The notes beneath the pieces were generated by a model. It ran no database searches and was not told where the DNA came from. It worked only from the letters and a program-made list of their open reading frames with translations. From an uncultured Alphaproteobacteria bacterium (GTDB lineage Bacteria > Pseudomonadota > Alphaproteobacteria > UBA3830), in assembly GCA_905233185.1 (NCBI GenBank), contig CAJODB010000001.1:98082-162081 (forward strand): DNA of 64,000 nt, written 5' to 3'. Below are positions 29,320 to 39,255 of this stretch, piece after piece. The translations under genes and the position numbers were made by a program. Position 1 is the first letter of the stretch, and every line of letters starts with the position of its first letter.

Positions 29320-29865
29320 ATGGTTACTCCTATCATGCCGCATGGCACAGCTGTTTGGTTGATCGAAAACACAGCTCTTACATTTGATCAAATTGCGGAT
29401 TTTTGTGGGTTGCACCCTCTGGAAGTTAAAGCTATTGCTGATGAACAGGTTTCAACAGGCATGATTGGTGTTGATCCGATTTCTACAGGTCAGTTAACAC
29501 GTGAGGAAATAGAACGTTGCACGAAAGATCCAAGTGCGAAGTTAACTTTGGCAGTGCCTAATATGATTTTGGCGAAGCAGAAAAGCAAAAGAAAATATAC
29601 GCCTTTATTAAAAAGACGGGATCGTCCGAATGCTATTGCTTGGTTATTGAAATATTATCCAGATATGTCGGATTCTGCTATTTGTTCTCTTGTTTCGACT
29701 ACAAAAGCAACAGTTCAAGCAATTCGGAACAAAACACATGCTCGCATGCATGAATTGCATCCGAAAGACCCGGTTTTGCTTGGTTTTTGCTCTCAAATGG
29801 ATTTAGAAACAGCGATAGAAGCAATAAAACCATCAGAAACGAAACCGCATCAACAGGAAGCATAA
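29320..29865 (+). CDS. trcR: Cell-cycle transcriptional regulator TrcR (DUF1013)
   Basis: A 181-residue protein matching DUF1013: PHGTAVWLIENTALTFDQIA, FCGLHPLEVKAIADE, and the IAWLLKYYPDMSDSAICSLV region. The family is nearly restricted to alphaproteobacteria and contains the TrcR regulator. It lies three bases before tldD, so the two are probably cotranscribed. Identification is by sequence pattern; targets in this organism are unknown. Confidence 0.9.
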   Translation: MVTPIMPHGTAVWLIENTALTFDQIADFCGLHPLEVKAIADEQVSTGMIGVDPISTGQLTREEIERCTKDPSAKLTLAVPNMILAKQKSKRKYTPLLKRRDRPNAIAWLLKYYPDMSDSAICSLVSTTKATVQAIRNKTHARMHELHPKDPVLLGFCSQMDLETAIEAIKPSETKPHQQEA

Positions 29866-29868
29866 TTA

Positions 29869-31305
29869 ATGACTTGTGAAAGCGTGAAGGAAGCAGACAA
29901 TTTTCTTCAAAATAACATCTGTGATTTACAGAAGGTGGAAAATATGGCTCTTTCCGCGTTTTGTAATGGCATTTGCGGTGAGCTATTTATCGAATATAGA
30001 GAAAGTGAAGTTATTCGAATTGAAGATGGAGTTATTCAAACACCTAGTTTAAATTTTAATCAAGGATTTGGACTGCGCACTTTTAAAGAAGATGCGACTA
30101 AATATTCATATTCATCGACAATTGATGTTTCATCGATAAATAGAGCGATCGAAGCAGTGAAATTTTCTCATGATTCACGGGAAAATAGCGTAGAGATCAA
30201 AGAAAAAATAAATAAGAACTTTCTTTATGATGGTTTTAAATTCATAGATTCCGTTTCATTAGAAGAAAAAATTAAGTTTTTAAAAGATGTAGATACTTAT
30301 GCACGTTCAAAATCTGAAAATGTGCGTCAGGTGATAGGTATTTTAGCCAGTACTTGGCAAGTTGTAAGTATTCTTACTGAAACAGGTGAGCGTGTATGCG
30401 ATATTCGTCCGTTAGTTAGGTTTACTGTATCTATTGTTGTTGAAAAAAACGGAATTTTCGAAAGCGGAATGTGTTCGGGCGGTGGCCGTTTCGGGTATAA
30501 AAAATCGCTCAATGATACGATAAAAAAATCGTATGTTGATGAAGCTCTCAGACAAGCGAATATTAAGTTAGCGGCTGTAAAGGCTCCTGTAGGAGAAATG
30601 CCTGTCGTTCTCGGTAATGCTTGGACAGGAATTTTGTTACATGAAGCAGTTGGACATGGATTAGAGGGAGATGCTATACGCAAAAAAACTTCAACTTTTC
30701 ATAGCTTATTTGGTGAAATAATTGGTTCAAAAAATGTAACCGTTGTAGATGACGGCACAATTGTGAATCGTAGGGGTTCGCTTAATATAGATGATGAAGG
30801 GACACCGACTCAACGGAATATTTTGATTGAAAACGGAAAATTGGTCGGTTTTATGCAAGATCGTATGAATGCTCGACTAATGAATCGTATGCCAACAGGA
30901 AATGGGCGTAGAGAAAGTTATGCTCATACTCCTATGCCTCGTATGACTAATACTTTTATGCTTGGTGGTGATGCGTCTTTTGAAGAAATGCTATCTAAAG
31001 CTAAAAATGGAATTTTCGCAAAAACATTTTCTGATGGGCAGGTAGATACGGCTTCTGGAAAATTTGTTTTTTCTGCTTCAGAAGCTTATCTGATTGAAAA
31101 TGGGAAAATAACAGTACCAATAAAAGGAGCAATGCTTATTGGAGATGGTCCAAGTATATTGAAAGAAATTTCTTTAATAGGTAATGATTTTTCTTTAGAT
31201 AATGGCGTCGGAATGTGTGGAAAAGACGGACAGTGGGTTCCTGTAGGAGTTGGACAACCAAGTGCCTTAATCGATAAAATAACCGTTGGCGGAGCAAGTA
31301 TTTAA
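29869..31305 (+). CDS. tldD: Metalloprotease TldD
   Basis: A 478-residue protease subunit that works with TldE (PmbA) on unfolded or modified peptides. The metal-binding HExxxH is seen in LLHEAVGHGLEGDAIRK, followed by DDEGTPTQRNILIENG and the GNGRRESYAHTPMPRM block, all typical of TldD. AGGAAG in the 3' end of trcR provides the ribosome-binding site. No tldE/pmbA partner is in this window. Confidence 0.96.
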   Translation: MTCESVKEADNFLQNNICDLQKVENMALSAFCNGICGELFIEYRESEVIRIEDGVIQTPSLNFNQGFGLRTFKEDATKYSYSSTIDVSSINRAIEAVKFSHDSRENSVEIKEKINKNFLYDGFKFIDSVSLEEKIKFLKDVDTYARSKSENVRQVIGILASTWQVVSILTETGERVCDIRPLVRFTVSIVVEKNGIFESGMCSGGGRFGYKKSLNDTIKKSYVDEALRQANIKLAAVKAPVGEMPVVLGNAWTGILLHEAVGHGLEGDAIRKKTSTFHSLFGEIIGSKNVTVVDDGTIVNRRGSLNIDDEGTPTQRNILIENGKLVGFMQDRMNARLMNRMPTGNGRRESYAHTPMPRMTNTFMLGGDASFEEMLSKAKNGIFAKTFSDGQVDTASGKFVFSASEAYLIENGKITVPIKGAMLIGDGPSILKEISLIGNDFSLDNGVGMCGKDGQWVPVGVGQPSALIDKITVGGASI

Positions 31306-31332
31306 TAAAATCCAGGAAGGAGAAGGGGAGCA

Positions 31333-31896
31333 ATGTTATTATGTGATAGATTAATTCGTAAACTTGCAGAAGAACAAGAGATGATCAGCCCCTTTGTGGA
31401 TAGGTTATCTCAAAAATCCATTATTTCTTACGGTGTTTCATCTTATGGATATGATGCGCGAGTTTCAGATGAATTCAAGATTTTCACAAACGTAGATAAT
31501 GCAATAATTGATCCGAAAAATTTTTCTCCGAAAAGTTTTGTCGATCGTAAAACAGATTGCTGTATTATTCCACCGAACAGTTTTGCTTTGGCTCGCACTG
31601 TCGAATACTTCAAAATTCCGCGCGATGTTTTTGTTTTGTGTGTTGGAAAATCTACTTATGCTCGTTGTGGTATAATTGTAAACGTAACTCCTCTTGAGCC
31701 GGAATGGGAAGGTCATGTTACTCTTGAATTCTCAAACACAACTCAGTTACCTGCAAAAATTTATGCTAATGAAGGAGCATGCCAATTTCTATTCTTTAAG
31801 GTAGATGAAATATGCGATATATCTTATAAAGATCGCAGTGGGAAATATATGGGACAAACTGGAGTAACTCTTCCAAAAATTTATTCGGAGTCCTAA
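31333..31896 (+). CDS. dcd: dCTP deaminase
   Basis: A 187-residue homotrimeric enzyme converting dCTP to dUTP, which Dut then hydrolyses to dUMP for thymidylate synthesis. Characteristic blocks are [33 protein letters not shown], and [12 protein letters not shown] with the catalytic Glu. The C-terminus ends [15 protein letters not shown] strong purine-rich ribosome-binding site (GGAAGGAGAAGGGG) precedes the ATG. Confidence 0.97.
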   Translation: MLLCDRLIRKLAEEQEMISPFVDRLSQKSIISYGVSSYGYDARVSDEFKIFTNVDNAIIDPKNFSPKSFVDRKTDCCIIPPNSFALARTVEYFKIPRDVFVLCVGKSTYARCGIIVNVTPLEPEWEGHVTLEFSNTTQLPAKIYANEGACQFLFFKVDEICDISYKDRSGKYMGQTGVTLPKIYSES

Positions 31897-31929
31897 AATA
31901 GCTTAGAGAGCGGAGGTAGAAAATAAAGT

Positions 31930-32529
31930 ATGTTCAGTCTGCTTGTTTTTATCGTTATTACTGTGCTTCTTATAATGAGATTAAACGATATTCTGGGAAT
32001 GAATGTTGGCTTTAAAGTTGATGTACGAAAAAATGATACTTTTAGCAAAGATAGTTCTATTGAAGAAGTATATCGTGATAAAGAGAAAGTAAATATCAAA
32101 GATATGTTTGGTAATTATGCGGATTTTGTTCCACATGATTTTCTTAATAAATCCAAAAAAGCTTTTGAAATAATTTTCGAAGCTTATGCTGAAGGAGATA
32201 AACGCACTCTGAAAGATTTGTTAGCTCCAAAACTTTGTAATGCGTTTAGCATGGCTATCGATGACAGGAATTCACGCGGAGAAAAGCTCGAAGGTATATT
32301 GGTACGTTTTATAAGCGCTGATATTACCGATGTTTCTGCAAATGATGAAGACGTTTTCGTGACAGTAAAATTCATTACTGAACAAAGTAACGTTCTGAAA
32401 GATCGTAATGGAATGATTATTGAAGGTAATTCTGATTTTGTAGAAAATCGTACTGATACATGGATTTTCTGTAGGAAAAAGAACTCAATTAGTTCGACAT
32501 GGCTTTTATATGAAATAATTGATGCCTAA
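31930..32529 (+). CDS. Tim44-domain membrane-anchored protein
   Basis: A 199-residue protein with an N-terminal membrane helix (FSLLVFIVITVLLIMRL) and a C-terminal Tim44/mL45-like domain (FLNKSKKAFEIIFEAYAEGD, then LKDLLAPKLCNAF and the terminal DTWIFCRKKN). Alphaproteobacterial homologues of mitochondrial Tim44 are inner-membrane proteins of poorly known role. GGAGG lies upstream of the ATG. It is 33 bp after dcd and 24 bp before trmL. Confidence 0.87.
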   Translation: MFSLLVFIVITVLLIMRLNDILGMNVGFKVDVRKNDTFSKDSSIEEVYRDKEKVNIKDMFGNYADFVPHDFLNKSKKAFEIIFEAYAEGDKRTLKDLLAPKLCNAFSMAIDDRNSRGEKLEGILVRFISADITDVSANDEDVFVTVKFITEQSNVLKDRNGMIIEGNSDFVENRTDTWIFCRKKNSISSTWLLYEIIDA

Positions 32530-32553
32530 GTTAATTAAGATTATTTAGTTCTT

Positions 32554-33030
32554 ATGTTGCATATTGCGCTATATCATCCGCAAATTCCACAAAATACAGG
32601 AACTTTGATGAGAGTTTCATCATGTTTGGGGGTAAAAATAGATCTTATTCGACCTTTTGGTTTTCTTTTTAATGATAAAAAGCTAAAGCGGGCGGGAATG
32701 GATTATATATCGACAGCAAATTATGAAATCCATGACTCATTTGATTTGTTTTTGAAAAAATATGATGGAAAACGATTGATTGCGCTCGAAGCAAATGATG
32801 AACATACACCACATTACAGTTTTAAATATCAAGATGGCGATATTATTATGGTTGGTTCAGAACATTATGGTTTTCTCAAAGCTGATTTTTCGCGTATTCC
32901 ATATTGCGTAAAAATACCAATGCTTCCTGAACGTCGCTCGCTTAATATGGCTATAGCTACTACAATTGTTCTGTCGGAAGCAATGTCGCAATTAGGGATA
33001 TTTCCACAAGATAAAGAAAGAAGTAAATAA
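32554..33030 (+). CDS. trmL: tRNA (cytidine(34)-2'-O)-methyltransferase TrmL
   Basis: A 158-residue minimal SPOUT enzyme that methylates the wobble base of leucine tRNAs. Motif 1 is YHPQIPQNTGTLMRVSSCLG, motif 2 is MVGSEHYGFL, and motif 3 is PERRSLNMAIATTIVLSEA, in normal order. The catalytic domain alone, with no RNA-binding extension, is typical of TrmL. It ends 23 bp before the convergent TadE-like gene. Confidence 0.94.
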   Translation: MLHIALYHPQIPQNTGTLMRVSSCLGVKIDLIRPFGFLFNDKKLKRAGMDYISTANYEIHDSFDLFLKKYDGKRLIALEANDEHTPHYSFKYQDGDIIMVGSEHYGFLKADFSRIPYCVKIPMLPERRSLNMAIATTIVLSEAMSQLGIFPQDKERSK

Positions 33031-33053
33031 TATCCATTGTTCAAAGGAATTAA

Positions 33054-33759
33054 TTACTTTCTTATCGGAAATAGTCCTGGTTTTGGTGTAATGACCAATT
33101 TATATACAAAGTCATATTTGCTGAAATTAGGATTCAATATGAATAATCCGAGTTTCGATTTATCAAAATTTTGAGGTCTGTAATAACAGCATATAAGAAG
33201 ACGTTCTTCTCCATCTTTATCGCAAACAAGATCTGCGTGTATTGATTGTACCTTTTCTGATTTTAATGTGCCGTTTTTGACATTAAACCCTGTCATCATT
33301 GTATCCGGACTGCTGCCTTGTGCTGTAGCTGCATAGAAATTTTGATATTTATAGCTATCAGTATTTTCTCTTTTTACCCAATAATAACCGACATTAAATG
33401 ATATACCTAATGGCCATGGTTTGAACATGGAATTTGTATGAAACAAATTAAGACAGCCTACATATGTTATTTTTGCAAAATCTGCTAATGATAATTGCTC
33501 CTCTGTACTTGAATTTTTTAGTTGCTGAGTTATGCTTGCAATGAGATATGACGATGATTTTAGTTTATTCTTTAATTCATATAGTCGATAATGATCGTTT
33601 ACAAAAAACAGTATGACAATACAAACGGGAATGCTGAAAGTAAACTCAATTAGAATGCCGCCTTTATGATGACGTTTGCCGAGGCGCAGAATCCTGCATA
33701 AGAGAGCAAATACCCCCCCCGTGAATTTTTCTGAAAATCCTTTTAAAATATTCTGACAT
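33054..33759 (-). pseudogene. TadE-like surface/pseudopilin protein, copy 2, out of frame at a variable C-tract
   Basis: A paralogue of the gene at 18398-19137: same GGILIEF and FSIPVC helix, same HTNSMF and WP block, same ITPKPGLFP C-terminus. ATG at 33759 reads exactly 13 codons into an eight-base G tract (coding strand); with 8 the frame is wrong, with 7 or 10 it would yield about 234-235 residues. The downstream frame has no ATG, GTG or TTG near the tract. It is otherwise intact, so reversible phase-off is more likely than decay, though either fits. Annotated as a pseudogene only because the frame is broken in this assembly. Confidence 0.65.
33713..33720. repeat. Eight-base homopolymer (poly-C on plus, poly-G in the coding strand)
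   Basis: Eight C at the same codon distance (13) from the start as the nine-base tract at 19090-19098. Its length puts the conserved protein out of frame with the upstream ATG. Confidence 0.8.
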
Positions 33760-33953
33760 TTTAGTATCTCTAAATAATTTGATATGATCTTAAAAGAGGA
33801 ATGGTTAAGAATATATAAACGGAAACAAAGTAAAGGCTAAATTTTTGCATTTACATATTTATAAAAACATTTACTTTATTTTTTAGATAGAAATAATAAA
33901 ACATCTTTCATATTAATTTTAATTTAATAAAAGGAATGATCTATTAAATTTTT

Positions 33954-34610
33954 CTATCTTTCTTCTTTACTCTCAATATCCTCTTGTGATGTCTTTGTTG
34001 GTTTCCATGAAGTGCAATTATGTAAATTTGTATGAGCTCCCAGCATTGTTGCGCTAATAGGTTTTCTCTTTTTATTGAGAATGGCTAGCTGCATATTTAT
34101 ATCTCTTCTTGTTACCCATCCAGGCCAAAATGGAGTTTCAGGCCTTTCTTTTACGAGTATAGTCGGAAAGAATTGCGGAGATTGGTTTTCTATCGAATAA
34201 GGAATAATAGGCAAAGCTGCAAAATATCCTGGAAATAATACTTTTGTACTATGAGCTATAGCAGATATTGATTGTAATTGATCTTGCATACATCTTTGTT
34301 GTTCTTCTGTATTTGGTATCAATTTTAGTTGATCTAACATAATTCTTTGCTGTAGCGCCATTTTTCGCAGAGAGATTATAGGCAGAAAAGGCATATCAAG
34401 GAGCATTTCATCGTTAGATATGGGAGATGTTCCTAAAATAGGTTCTTTGGAGACTTCTAGTTCCTCATATAATTTGACGGGAGAAGGTGTGCTGTCGGTC
34501 TGAGTTGAACTATTATCATATAGTACATTTGAATCCTGAAATGTTGGCATAGAGGCCTGTATCATAAAGTTAAAGCTTGTAATTAACGCGATTCCTGCTG
34601 TACGTACCAT
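33954..34610 (-). CDS. Hypothetical exported protein, 218 residues
   Basis: Begins with a short signal-like segment (VRTAGIALITSFNFMIQAS). The mature region is low in hydrophobicity and rich in Ser, Thr, Pro and Gln, with a repeated Q-R/Q-x-M-x-D-Q-L pattern (QQRIMLDQLK and QRCMQDQLQ), suggesting short helices. GGGAGAG precedes the ATG, a strong site. No family is recognised. As a host-associated secreted protein it could be an effector, but nothing in the sequence proves it. Confidence 0.6.
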   Translation of the reverse strand: MVRTAGIALITSFNFMIQASMPTFQDSNVLYDNSSTQTDSTPSPVKLYEELEVSKEPILGTSPISNDEMLLDMPFLPIISLRKMALQQRIMLDQLKLIPNTEEQQRCMQDQLQSISAIAHSTKVLFPGYFAALPIIPYSIENQSPQFFPTILVKERPETPFWPGWVTRRDINMQLAILNKKRKPISATMLGAHTNLHNCTSWKPTKTSQEDIESKEER

Positions 34611-34852
34611 TTCACTCTCTCCCAGAATGTAAAAATTAACGATTGATATATTTATACAGGCGATAAAGAAAAAGTCAATTATTTTTTAGAAAAATTTGGC
34701 ATATAAATTTCAATATATTATTATAATTGCTATGTTTATCTTTTCGGTTTCAATTAATAAGTGTGTTTGAGCTTTAATTTTTGTATCTGTAGCATTTCAT
34801 TTTTTTATATGTCATTATTGCGCATAGATTTTTTCTTTATATTAACAGGTGA

Positions 34853-35854
<1,002 letters not shown>

Positions 35855-36047
35855 CAAGAAGAACAGGAAAATTAATCGCTTTTCTCTTATAAAATATGGA
35901 AATACTAATACATTCTAAAGAAAAAGCAGGAAAAATAAACAATAGAAGGTAACTAAATGCTTCTTTAATATATATCCGCTCCTATTGTGAATTACTTAGA
36001 ATCAGAATGTTAATTTTTTGTTAATATATTCGTGATAGAACGCGAAT

Positions 36048-37625
36048 ATGGAAGAGTTTAAAGAAATTAATTTATTTGATAAAGATAATTATCAATTACG
36101 AAAATGCTTTTTTTTCTTTTTCGTAGTGGCCATTTGCGGTTATTTATCCCTTATGGTTTCATTCTGTCCTTACAGCGATGACTATTGCAGGCATGTTGCA
36201 AATTTTCATGTCGGGACAATGAGTGGACAGAGACACGCGACTTTCATATTAGAACTTATAATGTATCTTTCCAATGTAATTACTGACGCTGCGCCATTTA
36301 CATACGTTATTTCTTGCGTATTTCTAGCTTATTCTGCAGTTCTTTGTTTGAGAATGTTTAAAGTCAACTTAAACAACAAATTAGAAATTCTATGTTTTGT
36401 CCCGATAGTTATAAATCCTTTTATTCTTGAAGCAATGATGTACAGATTTGATAATCCGTTTATGACTCTTGCTTTATTATTGGCTGCACTATCTGCGTAT
36501 TTTTCCTCTCTCTATAAAAAAAGATGGTTTATCCTTCAAAGTGTTCCTCTTCTAATTAGTTTTTTTATATATCAAGCGGCATCTGCTCTGTATTTTATTG
36601 TACTTACATATAATTTTGTGATGGAAATACATTCAGGTACTTCGATATCAAAAACTGTTTTAAAAATGCGATATTGGTTTTTTACTTTATTATTTGTCGG
36701 ATTTTTCTATCTTCCATTTACATATCTTCTTACTTACTGTGTTTCTAATGATGGAGGAATGTTTTTAATTCCGAAAAATATAGAAAACATCACAAAGATT
36801 ATTGAAAATATTTTGCGATACTTCTCAAGTATGTATTCTGATTGGTCAGGCAGTGCGGTAGGAAACATATTTTTTTGTGTGTTAGCGATACTCATAATAA
36901 ATACGTTGATTCAAACTTGGAATAATACAAAATCGATTGTCTCTATTATTACTGTGGCACTTGGAATCTTTGCGCTTTTACTTGCTCCTTCTGGAATGTA
37001 TGTTTTTTTGCGTGTGGTTGCTTTCGAAGGAAATATATTGATAATGCCACGGATAATATATTCCATGGGAATGTTAATATCTCTTGTCTTATTCAAGAAT
37101 TGTCGTTTATTTAAGCAAATCAAAATATCTTACATTTTTTACGCTGGTATCGTTTCTGTATTTTGTTTATGGAATATTGTTTTTTTGAATTCAGCAACTA
37201 ATGTGATTCATTATTATAGAATTTTGCAGAGACATGTTTCATATGATATAGCGAAAGATCTCTTTTCAATAACGAATGATAATAAAAATATAAAAGAAGT
37301 CTGCATAACAGGTGCTGTAAAATCACAAGCTATGAGTAATTTTGTACAATTGTATCCGATAATAGAAAAGATTGTTCCGGAGCAGTGGAATATTCCGGAT
37401 TATTGTCGTATTGCCTTAATGAGTTCAAATTTTTCAGAGCAAATGTTGCAATTTATTCCGATAACAAAAGAATATTCAGCGAACAATTATTTAAATAAGC
37501 GATTAATCAAAAAACATATGTGGTATGACTTATTTTTATTGGATGAACATTTGTTATTAGTCGCATTAAAAGGTGATATAAAAAATAAGAAACAACCATA
37601 TTCAATAGCGAAGATAAGGGAATAA
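36048..37625 (+). CDS. GtrII-like polytopic glycosyltransferase, paralogue 1
   Basis: A 525-residue membrane protein with about 10-11 helices. The layout resembles the GtrII/Glucos_trans_II family that modifies O-antigen or other surface glycans: a first helix, then an acidic pair in the first periplasmic loop (PYSDDYCRH), comparable to the GT-C catalytic Asp, and a soluble C-terminal tail. Blocks shared with the next two genes are HVSYDIAKD, PDYCRIALM and KKHMWYD. First of three tandem copies, 22 bp before the second. The substrate is unknown. Confidence 0.72.
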   Translation: MEEFKEINLFDKDNYQLRKCFFFFFVVAICGYLSLMVSFCPYSDDYCRHVANFHVGTMSGQRHATFILELIMYLSNVITDAAPFTYVISCVFLAYSAVLCLRMFKVNLNNKLEILCFVPIVINPFILEAMMYRFDNPFMTLALLLAALSAYFSSLYKKRWFILQSVPLLISFFIYQAASALYFIVLTYNFVMEIHSGTSISKTVLKMRYWFFTLLFVGFFYLPFTYLLTYCVSNDGGMFLIPKNIENITKIIENILRYFSSMYSDWSGSAVGNIFFCVLAILIINTLIQTWNNTKSIVSIITVALGIFALLLAPSGMYVFLRVVAFEGNILIMPRIIYSMGMLISLVLFKNCRLFKQIKISYIFYAGIVSVFCLWNIVFLNSATNVIHYYRILQRHVSYDIAKDLFSITNDNKNIKEVCITGAVKSQAMSNFVQLYPIIEKIVPEQWNIPDYCRIALMSSNFSEQMLQFIPITKEYSANNYLNKRLIKKHMWYDLFLLDEHLLLVALKGDIKNKKQPYSIAKIRE

Positions 37626-37647
37626 TAACATTATTGGTGTTAGTTAT

Positions 37648-39255
37648 ATGAAAGGTTTTGAAGAAATAAATATACTCAATAATGGGAATAAACAATTACG
37701 AAAATGTTTTGTGTTTTTTCTTTGCATCGCGATATGTGGATATTTATCTTTTATGGTTTCATTTTGTCCATACGCCGATGACCATTGTAGATATGTTACG
37801 AATGCAGGTTTGGGGGATGTATTTGCGGGAAGATATTTTTCCTTTTTTATCGAATCACTCATATATCTTTCTGGAGTCATAACAGATATTGCTCCTTTTT
37901 CTCAGTTATTATCATGTACTTTCCTTGCTTATTGCGCAACAATTTGTTTGAAGATTTTCAAAATTGATCTCAATAACAAATGGGAGATTTTGTGTTTTGT
38001 TCCAATCGTAATAAATCCTTATTTGTGCGAAGTAATGATGTATAGATTTGATAATCTGTTTATTACTTTATCTTTTCTTTTTTCTATTTTATCTGCCTAT
38101 TTATCTTCTTTTAATTATAAAGGAAATTTTTGGTATCAGTTTATTTTATTTATGCTCAGCTTCTTTACTTATCAGGCTGGTTCGTTTGCATATTTTTCGA
38201 TATTTATTTACTTGTTTATTTCAGAAATACGATCAGGAAATAATTTTGTCTCTGCAATTAGTGTAATGAAGTATTGGATTTATACTTTACTGTTGACTTT
38301 TTTTATATATCTTCCGTGTACGCAATGCATAACATATAGCAGAGGAGAAAATGGCGTATTAGTTATCATTCCTAAAGATATCGAAAGTCTAAAAATAATC
38401 TTTACGAACATCTACCGATATTTTTTTATTTTAACCTCAGATTGGGGAAGTAATGCAGTTGGTCAGATTGTTTTTGTAATGTCTATTATATTTGTTTTAG
38501 ATAATTTTTTACGAACTTATAGAAAGAACAAATCGCTATTTTCCATTTTTGTTGTTCTTATTAGCATTTTTTTCCTTTTCCTATGTCCATTTGGTTTGTG
38601 TATTTTTCTTCGTCATATAGCTTTTGAAGGTAATGATTGTTTTGTAAGAGTTTTACATAGCATTGGAGTAATTATTTCTTTGATATTTCTTGAGAATCGA
38701 CGACTTTTTTGCAGTATTAAGTATGGCGATAAGTTTTTCAACGCTATCATTTCTTGTTTGTGTATATGGTGTATTATTTTTTTGAACTCATTGAGTAATA
38801 TCGTTCATCATTTTCGTACACTTCAACAGCATGTTTCATATGATATCGCAAAGGATATTCATGAACTGACTGATATGAATAAAAATGTATCAAAAATCTG
38901 TATAAAGGGAGCTGTTTCGACTCCTGCTATGACCAATTTCGCAAATTTATATCCTATAGTACACAGACTTATTCCGGAAAAATGGCCTGCGCCTGATTAT
39001 TGTCGTATTGCTTTGATGAATTCGAATTTTTCTGAGCAATTTTTGAAATTTGCTACTCTTGGAAGAAAATTTATTGAAAATTCTTATAAGCAAAAAACAA
39101 AAATAAAAAGCAGTATGTGGTATGACATATTTATTTTTGATAATGAAGTACTTTTGATCAAATTAAAAGAAGATGTGAAGTTTAAGAGACCATTCGATTC
39201 TATGATAAAAATAAGAGCCAATAAAAAGAATGCTATAGAAGGTAAACATGTTTGA
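37648..39255 (+). CDS. GtrII-like polytopic glycosyltransferase, paralogue 2
   Basis: A 535-residue paralogue of its neighbours with the same helix pattern, acidic loop PYADDHCRY, tail blocks HVSYDIAKD and PDYCRIALM, and MWYDIF. It seems closest to copy 1. The stop overlaps the start of copy 3 by 8 bases, so the three are translated from one message. Divergence between copies suggests either different acceptor specificities or a reservoir of variants. Confidence 0.72.
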   Translation: MKGFEEINILNNGNKQLRKCFVFFLCIAICGYLSFMVSFCPYADDHCRYVTNAGLGDVFAGRYFSFFIESLIYLSGVITDIAPFSQLLSCTFLAYCATICLKIFKIDLNNKWEILCFVPIVINPYLCEVMMYRFDNLFITLSFLFSILSAYLSSFNYKGNFWYQFILFMLSFFTYQAGSFAYFSIFIYLFISEIRSGNNFVSAISVMKYWIYTLLLTFFIYLPCTQCITYSRGENGVLVIIPKDIESLKIIFTNIYRYFFILTSDWGSNAVGQIVFVMSIIFVLDNFLRTYRKNKSLFSIFVVLISIFFLFLCPFGLCIFLRHIAFEGNDCFVRVLHSIGVIISLIFLENRRLFCSIKYGDKFFNAIISCLCIWCIIFLNSLSNIVHHFRTLQQHVSYDIAKDIHELTDMNKNVSKICIKGAVSTPAMTNFANLYPIVHRLIPEKWPAPDYCRIALMNSNFSEQFLKFATLGRKFIENSYKQKTKIKSSMWYDIFIFDNEVLLIKLKEDVKFKRPFDSMIKIRANKKNAIEGKHV

